Assembly (NCBI RefSeq): GCF_905171775.1
Contig: NC_053490.1
Location: forward strand, 152,340,469-152,404,468
Source: Rana temporaria
Taxonomy: Eukaryota > Chordata > Amphibia > Anura > Ranidae
Length of the DNA: 64,000 bases
Direction: 5' to 3'
Part shown: positions 44,257-56,352 of the stretch, one piece after another
How positions within the stretch are numbered: the stretch's first letter is position 1
How the letters are laid out: each line of letters starts with the position of its first letter
Notes under the pieces: model-generated
The model's database searches: none
What the model saw: only the letters and a program-made list of their open reading frames with translations
Told to the model about the DNA's origin: nothing
Program-made: the position numbers and the translations under genes

Positions 44257-45008
44257 AGTGTTGTGTGTTTCTTCCAAACAACTCAACTTTGGTTTCATCT
44301 GTCCACAGAATATTTTGCCAGTACTGCTGTGGAACATCCAGGTGCTCTTGTGCAAACTGTAAACGTGCAGCAATGTTTTTTTTTAGACAGCAGTGGCTTC
44401 CTCTGTGGTATCCTCCCATGAAATCCATTCTTGTTTAGTGTTTTACATATCGTAGATTCGCTAACAGGGATTTTAGCCTATGCCAGAGACTTTTGTAAGT
44501 CTTTAGCTGACACTCTAGGATTCTTCTTCACCTCATTGAGCAGTCTGCGCTGTGCTCTTGCAGTCATCTTTACAGGACGGCCACCCCAAGGGAGAGTAGC
44601 AGCAGTGCTGAACTTTATCCATTTATAGACAATTTGTCTTACTGTGGACTGATGAACAGCAAGGCTTTTAGAGATACTTTTATAACCCTTTCCAGCTTTA
44701 TGCAAGTCAACAATTCCTAATCGTAGGTCTTCTGAGAGCTCTTTTGTGCGAGGCATCATTCACATCAGGCAATGCTTCTCGTGAAAAGCAAACCCAGAAC
44801 TGGTGTGTGTTTTTTATAGGGCAGAGCAGCTGTAACCAACACCTCCAATCTCATCGCATTGATTGGACTCCAGTTGGCTGACACCTCACTCCAATTAGCT
44901 CTTGGAGATGTCATTAGTCTTTGGGTTCACATGCTTTTTCCACCTGCACTGTGAATGTTTACATAGTGTGTTCAATAAAAACATGATAACATTTAATTAT
45001 TTGTGTGT
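44257..45008 (-). pseudogene. Tc1 element, right half (transposase N-terminus)
   Basis: Minus-strand frames 44759-44478 (MMPRTKELSEDLRLGIVDLH…VHQSTVRQIVYKW, paired helix-turn-helix) and 44428-44250 (ARLQFAQEHLDVPQQYWQNI then WTDETKVELFG with the first catalytic aspartate) are the N-terminal half of the transposase whose end is at 22250. The middle, roughly 330 bp of consensus Tc1 length by my recollection, is absent. The outer inverted end is also lost near 45008. It is a broken gene. Confidence 0.9.
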
Positions 45009-45064
45009 TTGATCCAATCTTCAAGAGCATGCACGTGACTTGAGATATGTAATATATGGTATTA

Positions 45065-45610
45065 TGCCACGTACACACGACCATTTTTAATGGTCTAGAA
45101 AAAACAACTTTTTTTCAACCCGATTATTGTTAAACCGGCCTTGCCTACACACGATCGTGGAAAAAATGCTCTAGCAAAGCGCAATGACGTACAACACGTA
45201 CAAAGGCACTATAAAGGGGAAGTTCCATTTGGATGGCGCCAACCTTGGGGCTGCTTTTGCTGATTTTGTGTTAGTAAAAGACGATTTGCGCTTTTCAGTC
45301 TGTTACAGCGTGATGAATGTGCTATCTCCATTACGAACTCTAGTTTTACCAAAACGAGCGCTCCGTCTCATAACTTGCTTCTGAGCATGCACGTTTTTTT
45401 CACGTCGTTAAAGCCCACACACAACCATTTTTTACGACATTAAAAATTACAATGTTAAAAACGACGTGAGAACTTTGAGCATGTTCTAAATTTTTAATGC
45501 CCATTTATTACGTTGTGAAAAATGCTCTGGATCCCACATACAATCGTTTTTAATGATGTTAAAAAAAAAAACATTTTTACATCCCGAAAAATGGTTGTGT
45601 GTACGCGGCA
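45065..45610. mobile_element. Harbinger-type MITE, 546 bp
   Basis: TGCCACGTACACACGACCAT and ATGGTTGTGTGTACGCGGCA ends, TTA on the left and TCA on the right (one mutation). It is close kin to 12829-13348 and shares the GCACTATAAAGGGGAAGTTC TATA word at 45207-45226. Confidence 0.85.
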
Positions 45611-46010
45611 TCAGGTATACTTATAAGGTCTGACCATGCCAAGGAAAAAGGGATGATAATAAAAAAATAAGAAAAAAAATAGAACCCATAAAGACCCCAC
45701 ACTGAAAAAGACTTACAGACATAACCGTATGATAGGTGTGTGGCATTAAGTATCGGAGACCCCCTGAGGGCATCCCCACCATGAGTTGAGGTGACATTGG
45801 GGGGGCCTGAGGCCCAGACAAGGACAACATCCAAGAAGAGTAGATTTCCAGGAAGTGAAAAATAAGCATGGGTAACCATAGGTGCTGAAAACAAGGCAAG
45901 GACTACTGTGAGCATAAGATAGTTTATATGGTGTACACAGTGTCCTGTGCTTGGTAAAGGGCAGGGCAGGGCAGGGCAGATAATATTATTGTTATTATTA
46001 TAATGATATA
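45611..46010. other. Unassigned sequence
   Basis: It contains a GGGCA tandem (45960-45980), and a minus-strand open frame of 157 codons over 45577-46050 that has no recognisable domain and overlaps the MITE end. Confidence 0.4.
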
Positions 46011-46310
46011 CATATGTAATATGTGACAACAATGGTCCACTTTGTGACAATTTGTGTTTATTACATTATCTCTATATATATGAACTGTATTGGATATTCT
46101 ATTTATTTATCCTTACTACTATTATGTACCATATTAATGATATAACTAATAAGTTTATTTTTGTATACCTATGTGCTTCATTTAAACTCCCACCACCCTT
46201 TTCCCATTGTCATTTAGACAGGGATGGAGGCACTGGACCTTACCAGGTCACCGCCTCACTTAAAGTACCAAATTGTTCTTCTGTTCTTTTGGCAGGGTCA
46301 GACCTTATAG
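46011..46310 (-). repeat. Dispersed repeat, inverted copy of 18775-21285 flank
   Basis: GTGACAACAATGGTCCACTT, TACTATTATGTACCATATTA and CTTACCAGGTCACCGCCTCA match the copy around the 19-21 kb nest, in inverse orientation. Confidence 0.75.
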
Positions 46311-46420
46311 ATATCCCTACTATCATATATTACATATGTCATGTCACGTGCATGCTCCTGAAGATTGTATCAATCCATGAAATGCGTAGAGATGTTAAAT
46401 GCCGTGTTTCAACCTACTAT

Positions 46421-47131
46421 GGCCCGGACTCGCAACGGAGTTACGACAGCGTATCTCCGGATACGCCGTTGTCACTCTGAGTTGCATAGCCGTATCTATG
46501 CGACTGATTCATAGAATCAGTTACGCATAGATTTCCCTAAGATCCGACCGGCGTAAGTGTCTTACACCGTCGTATCTTAGGCTGCATATTTACGTTGGCC
46601 GCTAGGTAGCGCTTCCATATATTTCCGCAAGGAATATGCAAATTAGGTAGTTACGCCGATTCAGAAACATACGTCCACCCGGCGCATTTTTTTACGTCGT
46701 TTACGTTAGGCTTTTTCCGGCGTAAAGTTACCCCTGCTATATGAGGGATATCCTATGTTAAGTATGGATGTCGTTCCCGCGTCGAATTTTGAAAATTTTA
46801 CGTTGTTTGCGTAAGTTGTTCGCGAATAGGGCTGTACGTAAGTTACGTTCACGTCTAAAGCATTGACGAGTTGCGGAGTAATTTCGAGCATGCGCACTTC
46901 GTAAAAAAACGTCAAATACGTGGGGTCACACTAAATTTGAATAAAACACGCCCACATCATCCACATTTGAATTAGGCGGGCTTAGGCCGGACCACATGCG
47001 TTACGCCGCCGTAACATAGGGCGCAAGTTCTTTCTGAATACGGAACTTGCGCCCTAATTTACGGTGGCGTAATGTATCTGAGATATGTTACGCCCCGCGG
47101 ATAGATACACCAATGTATCTGAATCCGGCCC
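46421..47131. mobile_element. Fold-back element with GGCCCGGA/TCCGGCCC ends
   Basis: GGCCCGGACTCGCAACGGAG on the left and GTATCTGAATCCGGCCC on the right, with TAT on both sides (46418-46420, 47132-47134). Palindromic TACGCCGTT/GGCGTAA modules fill it. It is of the 19073-21238 type. Confidence 0.75.
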
Positions 47132-47154
47132 TATGTGTTTAATTAGATCTAATA

Positions 47155-47380
47155 TGTGTATTATGTGACAACAATGGTCAACTTTTATATATGACTATTT
47201 GTTTTTATTACATTATCTGTATATATTTATGAACTGTATTGGAGAATCTATTTATTTATCATTACTACTATTATGTACCATATTAATGATATAACTAATA
47301 CATGTATTTCTGTATACCTATGTGCTTCATTTAAAGTCCCACAGCCCTTTTCCAATTCTCATATTATATGTCAGGATCAC
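47155..47380 (-). repeat. Second tandem copy of the 46011 repeat
   Basis: GTGACAACAATGGTCAACTT through TGTGCTTCATTTAAAGTCCC repeats 46011-46200, so the 46421 element sits between two copies. Confidence 0.75.
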
Positions 47381-47930
47381 AGTAGGAAGGTTCCTGGGGG
47401 GGCATCAAGTGTTTGCCATGATCTGTAGTTATGCCCTGGTATGGCTGGAACACATATCGGTTTTGCACATTTGCTTTTATAATTGTTTCAGCCATATGAT
47501 GCAAAGATATTTCCAACTAAAATTGGCTATTAAAAATCAATTTGAAATTATCTACACTGATTTAACAGCATTGAATTTTAAATCTAATGGTTTGCTGTGC
47601 ATTATTGTACATTAAGCATATTCAATGCTTGTAGGGCTTTACTAAATAAGTCAGAAGGGCTTCACAATTAGGATCCATATTCACTCATTTATCCTTGGCA
47701 ATAGAAAATGATAAATATACATGTGTTTATATATGTATGCCTCAACGTTACAGTAAAAAAAAAGTCAGTTGATCTAGGTGGAATAAACCAGTCCCCTCAG
47801 CACACACTCTGTTAAACGGTAGTGCCTTCTGCAGTTCATTTGGGATGAAAATTGGATGTAGTTCTGCATTTTAAATACTTGCAGAAATATAGAGATGTGA
47901 TTATGAGACAACAGCGTTCATTCTTGAGTC
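47381..47930. other. AT-rich stretch, no recognised feature
   Basis: No domain-bearing frame or repeat boundary is visible. Confidence 0.45.
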
Positions 47931-47933
47931 TTA

Positions 47934-48435
47934 GGCCGGGTACACACGGACAAACATGTATGGTGAAAGCGGTCCGTCGGACCGTTTTCACCATACATGT
48001 CTGCCAGAGGGCTTCTGTACGATGGTTGTACACACCATCGTACAGAAGTCCGCGCGTAAACAATACGCGGGGCGTGTCCGCGGTGTCGCCGCGTCGATGA
48101 CGCGGTGTCGCCGCGACAATGACGCGGCGACGTGGGCGGCCCGCCTTTAAAATGCTTCCACGCATGCGTCGAAGTCATTCGACGCATGCGAGGCACGGCG
48201 GGCGGCTGGACATGTACGGTAGGTCTGTACTGACGACCGTACATGTCCGAGCGGGCTGAATTCCAGCGGGCTGTTTTAAAACAAGTCCAGGAATATTTGT
48301 CTGCTGGGAAAAGGCCCGGCGGGCAAATGTTTGCTGGAATTCGGCCCGCTCGCGCCCACACACGACCAAACATGTCTGCTGAAACTGGCCTGCGGGCCAG
48401 TTTCAGCAGACATGTTTGCTCGTGAGTATGGGGCC
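47934..48435. mobile_element. Harbinger-type MITE, 502 bp, TTA duplication
   Basis: GGCCGGGTACACACGGACAA and its partner TCGTGAGTATGGGGCC, TTA at 47931-47933 and 48436-48438. Perfect internal hairpins (ACATGTATGGTGAAAGCGGTC region; TCTGTACGATGGT/ACCATCGTACAGA) and CpG-rich GTCGCCGCG blocks fill it. A nearly identical inverted copy of the same length lies at 57952-58453. Confidence 0.93.
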
Positions 48436-48438
48436 TTA

Positions 48439-49690
48439 GAGTAACCATGGAAACAAGTCATTCATTTCATTTTAAAATAGAAAAAAGGCACTGAGCGAAA
48501 GACAAAATAATATGACCAATTATTGATTTATGCAAGTTCCAAGCTGTGAAAATGATTTATATATGTCTTTTGTCTGGAGTACATTTGTAAAATATCTTGC
48601 TTTTTATTGAAAGAACACTTTAGAATTTATTCACTGGTGCAGATAATTGTATGATAGTACCATTTAAGTCTATTTGCTGTATTTACTTTCACTTTTTGTT
48701 GATTATAAATCCAGCTAAAAATGTGACTATTATATTTTGTAAAAACAGAAGAAAAAAAAAAAAAGGAAATTAATTGTATGGTCAATATGACCCAGGCACA
48801 ACAACTGCAAACACAGATATGTTTACAATGACTTACTTCTTAGCCAAATCAAAACAACATTAAAAACATATAGTTTTTTGGTAATAAAATAAGATAAATT
48901 ACTCTTTATTATTGATTGTAACATTTCTAGCAGACGCATATGTGTAGGAAGCATTGCATTTTAAAATTTGTATTCCAGGTTTTACTGAGCCAATAAAGAT
49001 TTTCAGATTTGTTTTTATTTTTATCAGGAACAATATTATACATTAAAAAATAAAAATACATTTCAAATTGTCTGTAGCACTATACCACAAATAAGCAATG
49101 TTGTTTTGAAGTGCCAAAATTCAGGCCCTGTTTTTTAAGCTTTTGCCCTATACTTGTGAGTGTTCCATACTAGCATAGCTAAACCAAAAACAATCAAACT
49201 AAATAAATAATATGATGAATCTTATAGGTCCTTAGATGTGTTTCTAAGGTTGTTTGCCCTTAATTTTAATTTGGTGATCCTGAACTTCTTATCATAGATC
49301 AGACATGTGCAGAATGAAAAAATGTGTTTTGTTTTTATACGTTATTTACATCAATTTGTTTAGTTAAATTTTTTTAATTTGTTTTCGGAATTTGTTTTGT
49401 TTATTCATTTTCAATTCAATTTCAAAAAGTTTTCTAATTTCGAAAAGTTTTCTAATTCTATACGTTTTCAAATTTGAATAGTTTTCGATTTGGAATTGTT
49501 TTCCAATTTCCAAAAAGAATAAACTAGAATAGAAAATAAAGGAATAAAAACTATTTGAATTCATAAAGTATTCAAAAACATTTCAAATTCGAATTTTGTC
49601 CAAAAATGTTGTTCATTATTTAGGATTCGTTCAAATTTGGTACTATTCTAATTCGGAAATTCGGATACCTCCGAATTTCCGAATAACAAA
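48439..49690. other. AT-rich stretch, no recognised feature
   Basis: 49365-49680 has many AATTTGTTTTC/GAAATTCGAA words, perhaps an old fold-back repeat. No genes are visible. Confidence 0.4.
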
Positions 49691-49694
49691 ATTT

Positions 49695-50380
49695 TTAGAC
49701 GAGATACACCGGAGTATCTACTGATACTCCGGCGTATTTTCAAATTTGCCGCGTCGTATCTTAGTTTGTGATTCACAAACAAGATACGACGGCTTTTGTC
49801 TAAGATCCGACAGGCTTACGGCTTCGTACGCCTTCGGATCTTAGGCTGCAATACTTCGGCCGCCGCTGGGTGGAGTTCGCGTCGTTTTCCTGCGTCGGGT
49901 ATGCAAATGAGCTTTTACGGCGATCCACAAAGGTTTTCGCGTTCGTTACATCGTCGCTAGTAATTTTTTCCCGTCGCAAAGTTAAGCATGCTTTTACATG
50001 GCTTAACTTTAGACGAGCCATGTTAAAGTATGGCCGTCGTTCCCGGGTCGAATTTCAATTTTTTTTTTTTTTTGCGCAAGACGTCCGGGAATACGAAAGT
50101 ACGTTACGCACGACGCCATTCAAAAAACACGTCAGGGCGCCGTAATTTCACGCAATGCACGTCGGGAAATTTCCTAACGGAGCATGCGCAGAACGCGCCT
50201 AATTTAAATGGTACACGCCCCATTTGAATTAGGCGGGCTTGCGCCGGACGTCTTTACGTTACCCCGCTGCAAGTTTGTACTCAAGTGCTTTGTGAATCAA
50301 GCACTTACGAGAAAAACTTGCGGCAGTGTAACTTAAAGACGATACGTTATGCCGCCGCAGTTCTCTCTGAATCTGGCCCA
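49695..50380. mobile_element. Fold-back element ending TCTGAATCTGGCCCA
   Basis: CGCCGTCGTATC/GATACGACGG and TAAGATCC palindromic words throughout, a right end shared with the 19073-21238 family, and a divergent left end. Confidence 0.6.
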
Positions 50381-51587
50381 GTATGCTCATTCACTGTACT
50401 GTATTAATGGAAGGGCAACATTGTCATCCTATACTGTTCCCCTGATTTGGACTACAAACACCTTCTTCTCTACTTATCCCCTTTACACAGAGAGGAGGGG
50501 TTGTGAAATTCACAAAAGATAGCTTGGAAGGCTGATAACATTGTTTGAGACTTCAGTTCATTATACAACACATTGCAAAGACAACTGGATTTCTATTAGG
50601 ATCAACAGATGCTTTTTTGTATGTGCATTAAATGTAATTAGCCCAACCAAAAATGCTGTAAATAATATAGCCAATACATTCATGGTCTGCTAAGTTGTAA
50701 TATATATACAACTAGTGTTCTTTAGTATAGATGTACTGTACTGTAAAAGTTTTCACACTGTCAAAATATATAATATACAAATAGCTACATATACTGTAGA
50801 ATAAATGTAGCTGTAAATCACTATTCACTCACATGTATACAAATAAGCTTACCTACATAATGTAAACTCAATCTGCTTCATCACTATATACATATATATA
50901 CCATGTACCTTAAAATGGACAGAACTGTGCTCTATTTGTACCCACCAGCTTGGCACAAAATCTAATGTAGCTTTAATATCCTTTGGGCTACCAAGCCAAT
51001 TGAGGTCACTTATTTCAGATAAAATGAACCACCTCTATACTAGGCTCTAAATAGCTTTTCCCACAGTAACCCTAACGCTTGATGATCCACAAGTTCAAAG
51101 CCTAAGGGGTTCTTATCTCATTACTGGACATTGAGGAAAATACCCTTTACTGTATACAGGTCCTCTGGGCTGCTTCATTAAATTGGATCACTTGAATTGC
51201 TCTAATGTGTACCCCAAGGAATGTGTTTTAAAAGGTCTAAAGTCACCAAGTCAGCATCTATATATCTATATTGATGGGCTTTAATGTCACATTGATAAAC
51301 TATTGTAAACTGGCCAAAAGTTATAGAAAATCATTTAACCCATGCTATATACTAAACTTAAAAACAACTTATTGTTCCTCTATTTAAAGGGTGTCAGTTT
51401 TATCAATATATTATATTAGGAAATATGTAAGCAACTGTACAAATAATATACTGGAGGTAACATAGTATACTGTAAATGTACATTGCTGTATCACTAGTAT
51501 TTTATAGCTTTACCTACATTTAATATATCCTGGAAAGTTGGTATGCAGTGGGTATCATATGTAACATCATTAAGAATATCCTAACTA
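50381..51587. other. AT-rich stretch, no recognised feature
   Basis: TATATA-rich DNA, several short TACTGTA words, no frame with a domain. Confidence 0.45.
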
Positions 51588-52605
51588 GGGATGATCTTCG
51601 AGTTCGAGTCAAACTCATGTTCGATTCGAATATCGCCTGTTCGCATGTTCGGCGAACAGCGAACAATTTGGGGTGTTCACGGCAAATTCGAAAAGCCGCG
51701 GATCACCCTGTTAAAGTCTATGGGAGAAATCTAAAGTGCTAATTTTAAAGGCTAATATGCAAGTTATTGTCCTAAAAAGTGTTTGGGGACCTGGGTCCTG
51801 CCCCAGGGGACATGTATCAATGCAAAACAAAGGCAGTTTTTTCGGGAGCAGTGATTTTAATAATGCTTAAAGTGAAACAATAAAAGTGATATATTCCTTA
51901 AATTTCGTACCTGGGGGCGTGTATAGTATGCCTGTGAAGCAGCGCATATTTCCCGTGCTTAGAACTGTCTCTGCACAAAGTGTAATTTCTGAAGGAAAAA
52001 AAGTCATTTAAAATCACTTGTGGCTATAATGAATTGCCGGCTCCTGGCAATTCAGAGAAAAGTCATTCATTAAAAAAAAAGCAAGGGGGTCCCCTCAAAT
52101 TCAATTACCAGGCCCTTCAGGTCTGGTATGAATATTAAGGGGAACTCCACCCCAAATTTAAAAAAGAATGGCGTGGAGTTTCCCCAAAAATCCACACCAG
52201 ACCCCTTATCTGAGCACGCAACCTGGCCGGCCGCAGGAAAAGAGGGGGGGCAAGAGAGCGCCCCCCCCTCCTGAACCATACCAGGCCACATGCCCTCAAC
52301 ATTGGGAGGATGCTTTGGGGGTCTGTGACCCCTCAAAGCACCATATCCCCATGTTGATGGGGACAAGGACCTCATCCCCACAACCCTTGCCTGGTGGTTG
52401 TGGGGGTCTGCGGGCAGGGGGCTTATCGGAATCTGGAAGACCCCTTTAACAAAGGGGACCCCCAGATTCCGCCCCCCATGTGAATTGGTAATGGGGTACA
52501 TTGCACGCGCCCCTAGTGGCCGCTTCAAGAGCCGACGTAGAGCTACGGGCTCTCGCGCAGGGGAGCCGACCTGCCACCATAGAACTGCGGCTGGTCGGCA
52601 AGTAG
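51588..52605 (+). repeat. GC-rich composite dispersed repeat, copy 4
   Basis: It begins CTAGGGATGATCTTCGAGTT, passes GACATGTATCAATGCAAAAC and CTATAATGAATTGCCGGCTC, and ends near AAGTAGTTAA, with the GC-rich palindromic arm at 52080-52500. The site where copy 3 holds the 994-bp TTAA element is empty here. Confidence 0.72.
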
Positions 52606-53404
52606 TTAAACAACTAGAAAGAAATACATATCTTAAAAGTTTAAAAAAAAGTTTTCAGAAAGTAACTTCCATAACTGTTAGCCATTTAAAGCCAATTGCA
52701 CACCTTTTATGGACTCTAGAACATTCCACAACAATGCTTATGTTTTAGGGCTTAGATAGGTTTTGTGCATATATTCATTTTTTTTCATGTCTGCATCCAA
52801 CCTGGGCTGCATGCAAGCAGCCTATAGAAGTGGATGCAGAAGCAGCAGCTGCAGAGACACAGCCTCTGTCTACACTTGGGGCCATGCACCAATGTATCCA
52901 CTTCTATAGGCTGCCTGCATGCATTTCAGCAAAAAAATGGTTCATGCATGTAGGTGAGCCACTGGTGAAATTACCTGAAAAACTGCTTTATTACTACCCT
53001 ATGTAAGTCAGGAGTGTTGATGATAAAAATAATATTTAAGACTTATTAAATTATCTGTTGTGATCCTAATCTGTATTTATATAAGAAATTATCCCTTTTA
53101 AAAATCACCCCCCCCATAGCCTTACTTACATTTGATTTTTAAAGAAATTATTTACATGACTCTACCCACTATTCTGAAAAGAAGGATAATCCTTTAATTT
53201 TTGGTATATGTGATGGAATGAGACATGTGAATAGCTTCGGTTTTAAGAAGGCTTTACTGTGCTGTGCACTGATTAGACTGAGAGCTTTTTGATTGCTTTA
53301 ATACCTTTTCACTATAATCTGCATTGTTATACTGTCTCGAAGGGTACATATTTGGCAAGGTTAAATAAAAACATCAGGTACATCCAATTTAACATATATG
53401 TGTA
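52606..53404. other. Intergenic DNA with one imperfect palindrome
   Basis: GCAGCCTATAGAAGTGGAT at 52828-52846 pairs with ATCCACTTCTATAGGCTGC at 52896-52914, a fold-back unit. The rest is AT-rich. Confidence 0.5.
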
Positions 53405-54125
53405 TGTGTTATGTATCACGTACCTGGTAACCAGAGCCCGGTGGTAGGAGTAGGCCTCTCTTACAACTCCGGCTTGTGAGCTGCTGGATATGGAACAGCA
53501 GACTCAGAAGCCTGGCGGGGTAGGAGTGCCGGCTGGCTGGATAGATGAGTAGATGCAGACCACTGCTGAAAGTGTAGACTGGAGCTGAAACCGGAAGTAG
53601 GGTCCGTGACACTGACAGAAGATTCACAGCAATAACTGAGAAGGCAAGCTGGTTAATAGACAGCAGACGGAAGCAGGGTCAAACAAGCCGGATCACATTA
53701 GAGAGTTCAGGTATTCAGATGGGGTCAGCAGGAGAGTAGTCGTTGTACAGGCAGGTAGGTCAGGCAACAGTGGATCAATCAGAGGTAGGTCGATAGCAGC
53801 CGAGGTCAGGATCGGAGAGGTGCGGAAGGTCAAACAAGCCGGGTCAATAGGTAATAGCAGATAATCAGGTTTCTTCAGGGTAACAGCGTTCAGAGACTGT
53901 AGATCAGACAGCAATGTGCTGGAGCTGTCAGTGTCCATTTAAAGCCGTTTTGGCGCCAAGGAGTCAGCGCGCACGCGCGCGCCCCGCTGCGCGCGCTACC
54001 GCCGCGCACGCGCGCGCGCCGTTAACGCACGCGCGCGCACCACAGGCACACGACGATGTGCAATTGCGCGCCGCTGATTTAACCCTCTGGAAGGATTCCG
54101 GGATTGAGAGATGAGTCCCTGACAG
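53405..54125. repeat. Unclassified moderately GC-rich block ending in a CG tract
   Basis: A long stretch with GGTCAAACAAGCCGG repeated twice (53677-53691 and 53828-53842). No domain is visible in any frame. It may be the degenerate interior or LTR-like part of an unrecognised repeat. 53965-54050 is an alternating CG/CA tract. Confidence 0.4.
53965..54050. repeat. Alternating purine-pyrimidine GC tract
   Basis: CGCGCACGCGCGCGC-type runs. High CpG density is unusual in a genome where CpG decay is visible elsewhere in this window. Confidence 0.85.
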
Positions 54126-54178
54126 TATGTGTATGTCACTATCACTTTCTCCCTGTGTATTGCGAGAAACACATCTAA

Positions 54179-54542
54179 TGCCACGTACACACGATCAAAA
54201 TTTCGGACAAGAAAAGCTTGATGTGAGCTTTTGATCGGAAATTCCGACCGTGTGTAGGCACTATCAGACTTTTTCTGTTGGAATCTCTGACAGAAAAAAT
54301 TTGAGAACTGGTTCTCAAATTTTCAGACAGGAAAAGTTCTTATCGGAAATTCCGATCATCTGTATGCAATTCCGACGCACAAAAAAAATGCATCCTCAGA
54401 ATCAAGTTGATGCATCCTCGGAATCATTGAACTTAATTTTTCTCGGCTCGTCGTAGTGTTGTACATCACCGCGTTATTGACGTTCCGTCAGAAAAAAGTC
54501 CATGGTTTTCTTGTCGGAATTTCTGATCATGTGTACGCGGCA
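54179..54542. mobile_element. Harbinger-type MITE, 364 bp, TAA duplication
   Basis: TGCCACGTACACACGATCAA and TCTGATCATGTGTACGCGGCA ends, TAA at 54176-54178 and 54543-54545. The interior includes TTTTCTGTTGGAATCTCTGA and AGAATCAAGTTGATGCATCC, like the left end of the Harbinger at 60783. Confidence 0.9.
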
Positions 54543-54545
54543 TAA

Positions 54546-54897
54546 AAGGTTTGTAACCACACGTCCTGCTCATACCACTGACTATGAAAAGGAGTTCCAA
54601 ATCCTTACTGCTTAGGGTTCAGGGGTTCAGGGTTGCAGGCTAGGGTTGAATTTTTTTGTTCACAGTATTTCAACAAGCAACACACTGTGGAACTCCAAAT
54701 TTAAAAAAGAGCCGTATGCAGTTTGAAAAAAATAGCGCTACAATATTGGGTGATATTTGCACTACATTCCAGTGATTTGGGATGTGCATTTGACCAAAGG
54801 AGCAAAAAACAAACAAAAAAAACATGATTTTAATGGCTATGCCTACTCTCCTGAAATAGGAGGTATACTCCTTTTTTTTTTTTTTTACGATACAGTT
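54546..54897. other. Unassigned sequence
   Basis: GGGTTCAGGG short repeats (54615-54645) and a poly-T run at 54871-54887. No gene is visible. Confidence 0.4.
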
Positions 54898-56352
54898 GTG
54901 CTCATAAGTTTATATACCCTGGCAGAATTTGTGATTTCTTGGCCATTTTTCAGATTAATCAAAAACTTTTCTTTCACTCATGGTTAATGTTTGGCTGAAG
55001 CCATTTATTATCACTCAACTATGTTTCCTCTTTTTAAGTCATAATGACAACAGGAACTACCCAAATTACCCACATCAAAAGTTTACATACCCTGGTGATT
55101 TTGGCCTGATTACATGCACACAAGTTGACACAAACTTGGCTATTAAAGGTAGCCATCCTCAACTGTGATCTGTTTGCTTGTAATTAGTGTGTGTGTATAA
55201 AAGGTCAATGAGTTTCTGGACTCCTGACAGACCCTTGCATCTTTCATCTAGTGCTGCACTCAGGTTTCTGGATTCTGAGTCATGGGGAAAGCAGAAGAAT
55301 TGTCAAAGAATTTGTGGGAAAAGGTAGTTGAACTGTATAAGAGAGGACAGGAATATAAAAAGATATCCAAGGAAATGAGAATGGCAATCAGAAGTGTCCA
55401 AACGCTAATCAAGAAATGGAAAATTAGGGTTCTGTTGAAACCAAGCCATGGTCATTTAGACCAACTAGAATTTCAGCCACAACTGCCAGGAAAATTGGTC
55501 AGGATGAAAAGAAAAACCCACAAATAACTTTAGGTGAAATACAGGACTCTCTGAAAACAAGCAGTGTGGCTCTTTCAAGATGCACAGCAAGGAGGCACTT
55601 GAAGAAAGATGGGCTACATGGTCGAGTGACCAGAAGAAAGCCATTTCTATGCAAATGCCACAAAGTATCCCACTTACAATATGCCAAACAGCACAGAGAC
55701 AGGCCTCAAACCTTCTGGCATAAAGTCATTTGGAGTGATGAGACCAAAATTTGGTCAAAATTGTTGGCAAGATGAATGCAGTATGTTATCAAAAAATACT
55801 GGAGGAACATTTGCATTCATCAGCCAGGAAGCGGCGCATGGAACGTACTTGGACATTCCAACATGACAATGATCCAAAACACAAGGCCAAGTCGACCTAT
55901 CATTGGCTACAGCAGAATAAAGTGTAGGTTCTGGAGTGGCCAGCTCAATCTCCTGACCTCAATATCATTGAGCCACTCTGGGGAGATAAAAAAATGTGCA
56001 GTTCATACAAGGCAGCCCAAGAATTTACAGGAACTGGAGGCTTTTTGCCAGGAGAAATAGGCAACTTTACCATTTGAGAAGATAAAGAGCCTAGCCCACA
56101 AATCACAAATACGACACAAGACTTCAAGCTGTCATTGATGTTAAAGGGGGCAATACACAATATTAAGAACTGGGGAATGTAAACTTTTGATCAGGGTCAT
56201 TTGGGTAGTTTCTGTTGTCATTATGATTTAAAAAGAGTAAACACAGTTGATTTGATAATAAATGGCTTTAGCCAAACACTAACCACGAGTGAAAGAAAAG
56301 TTTGTGTTATGAATCATATTCTCTGAAAAATGGCCAAGAAATCATAAATTCG
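54898..56352 (+). pseudogene. Tc1-type element with decayed transposase
   Basis: The left end CAGTTGTGCTCATAAGTTTA is present. The right end lacks the last 35 bp. The transposase begins MGKAEELSKNLWEKVVELYK at 55282, has the helix-turn-helix (KKISKEMRMAIRSVQTLIKKW), and keeps WSDETKIW (first catalytic aspartate). Frameshifts and stops follow near 55525, 55773 and 56058. The region around 55855-55900 still encodes the second acidic motif in a shifted frame. It is non-functional. Confidence 0.88.

Noticed and set aside
47918..48448. A 176-codon frame, mirrored as a 183-codon frame at 58032-58583
   Set aside because: Both are inside the palindromic 502-bp MITEs. The similarity is due to the element copies, and no protein family is recognised.
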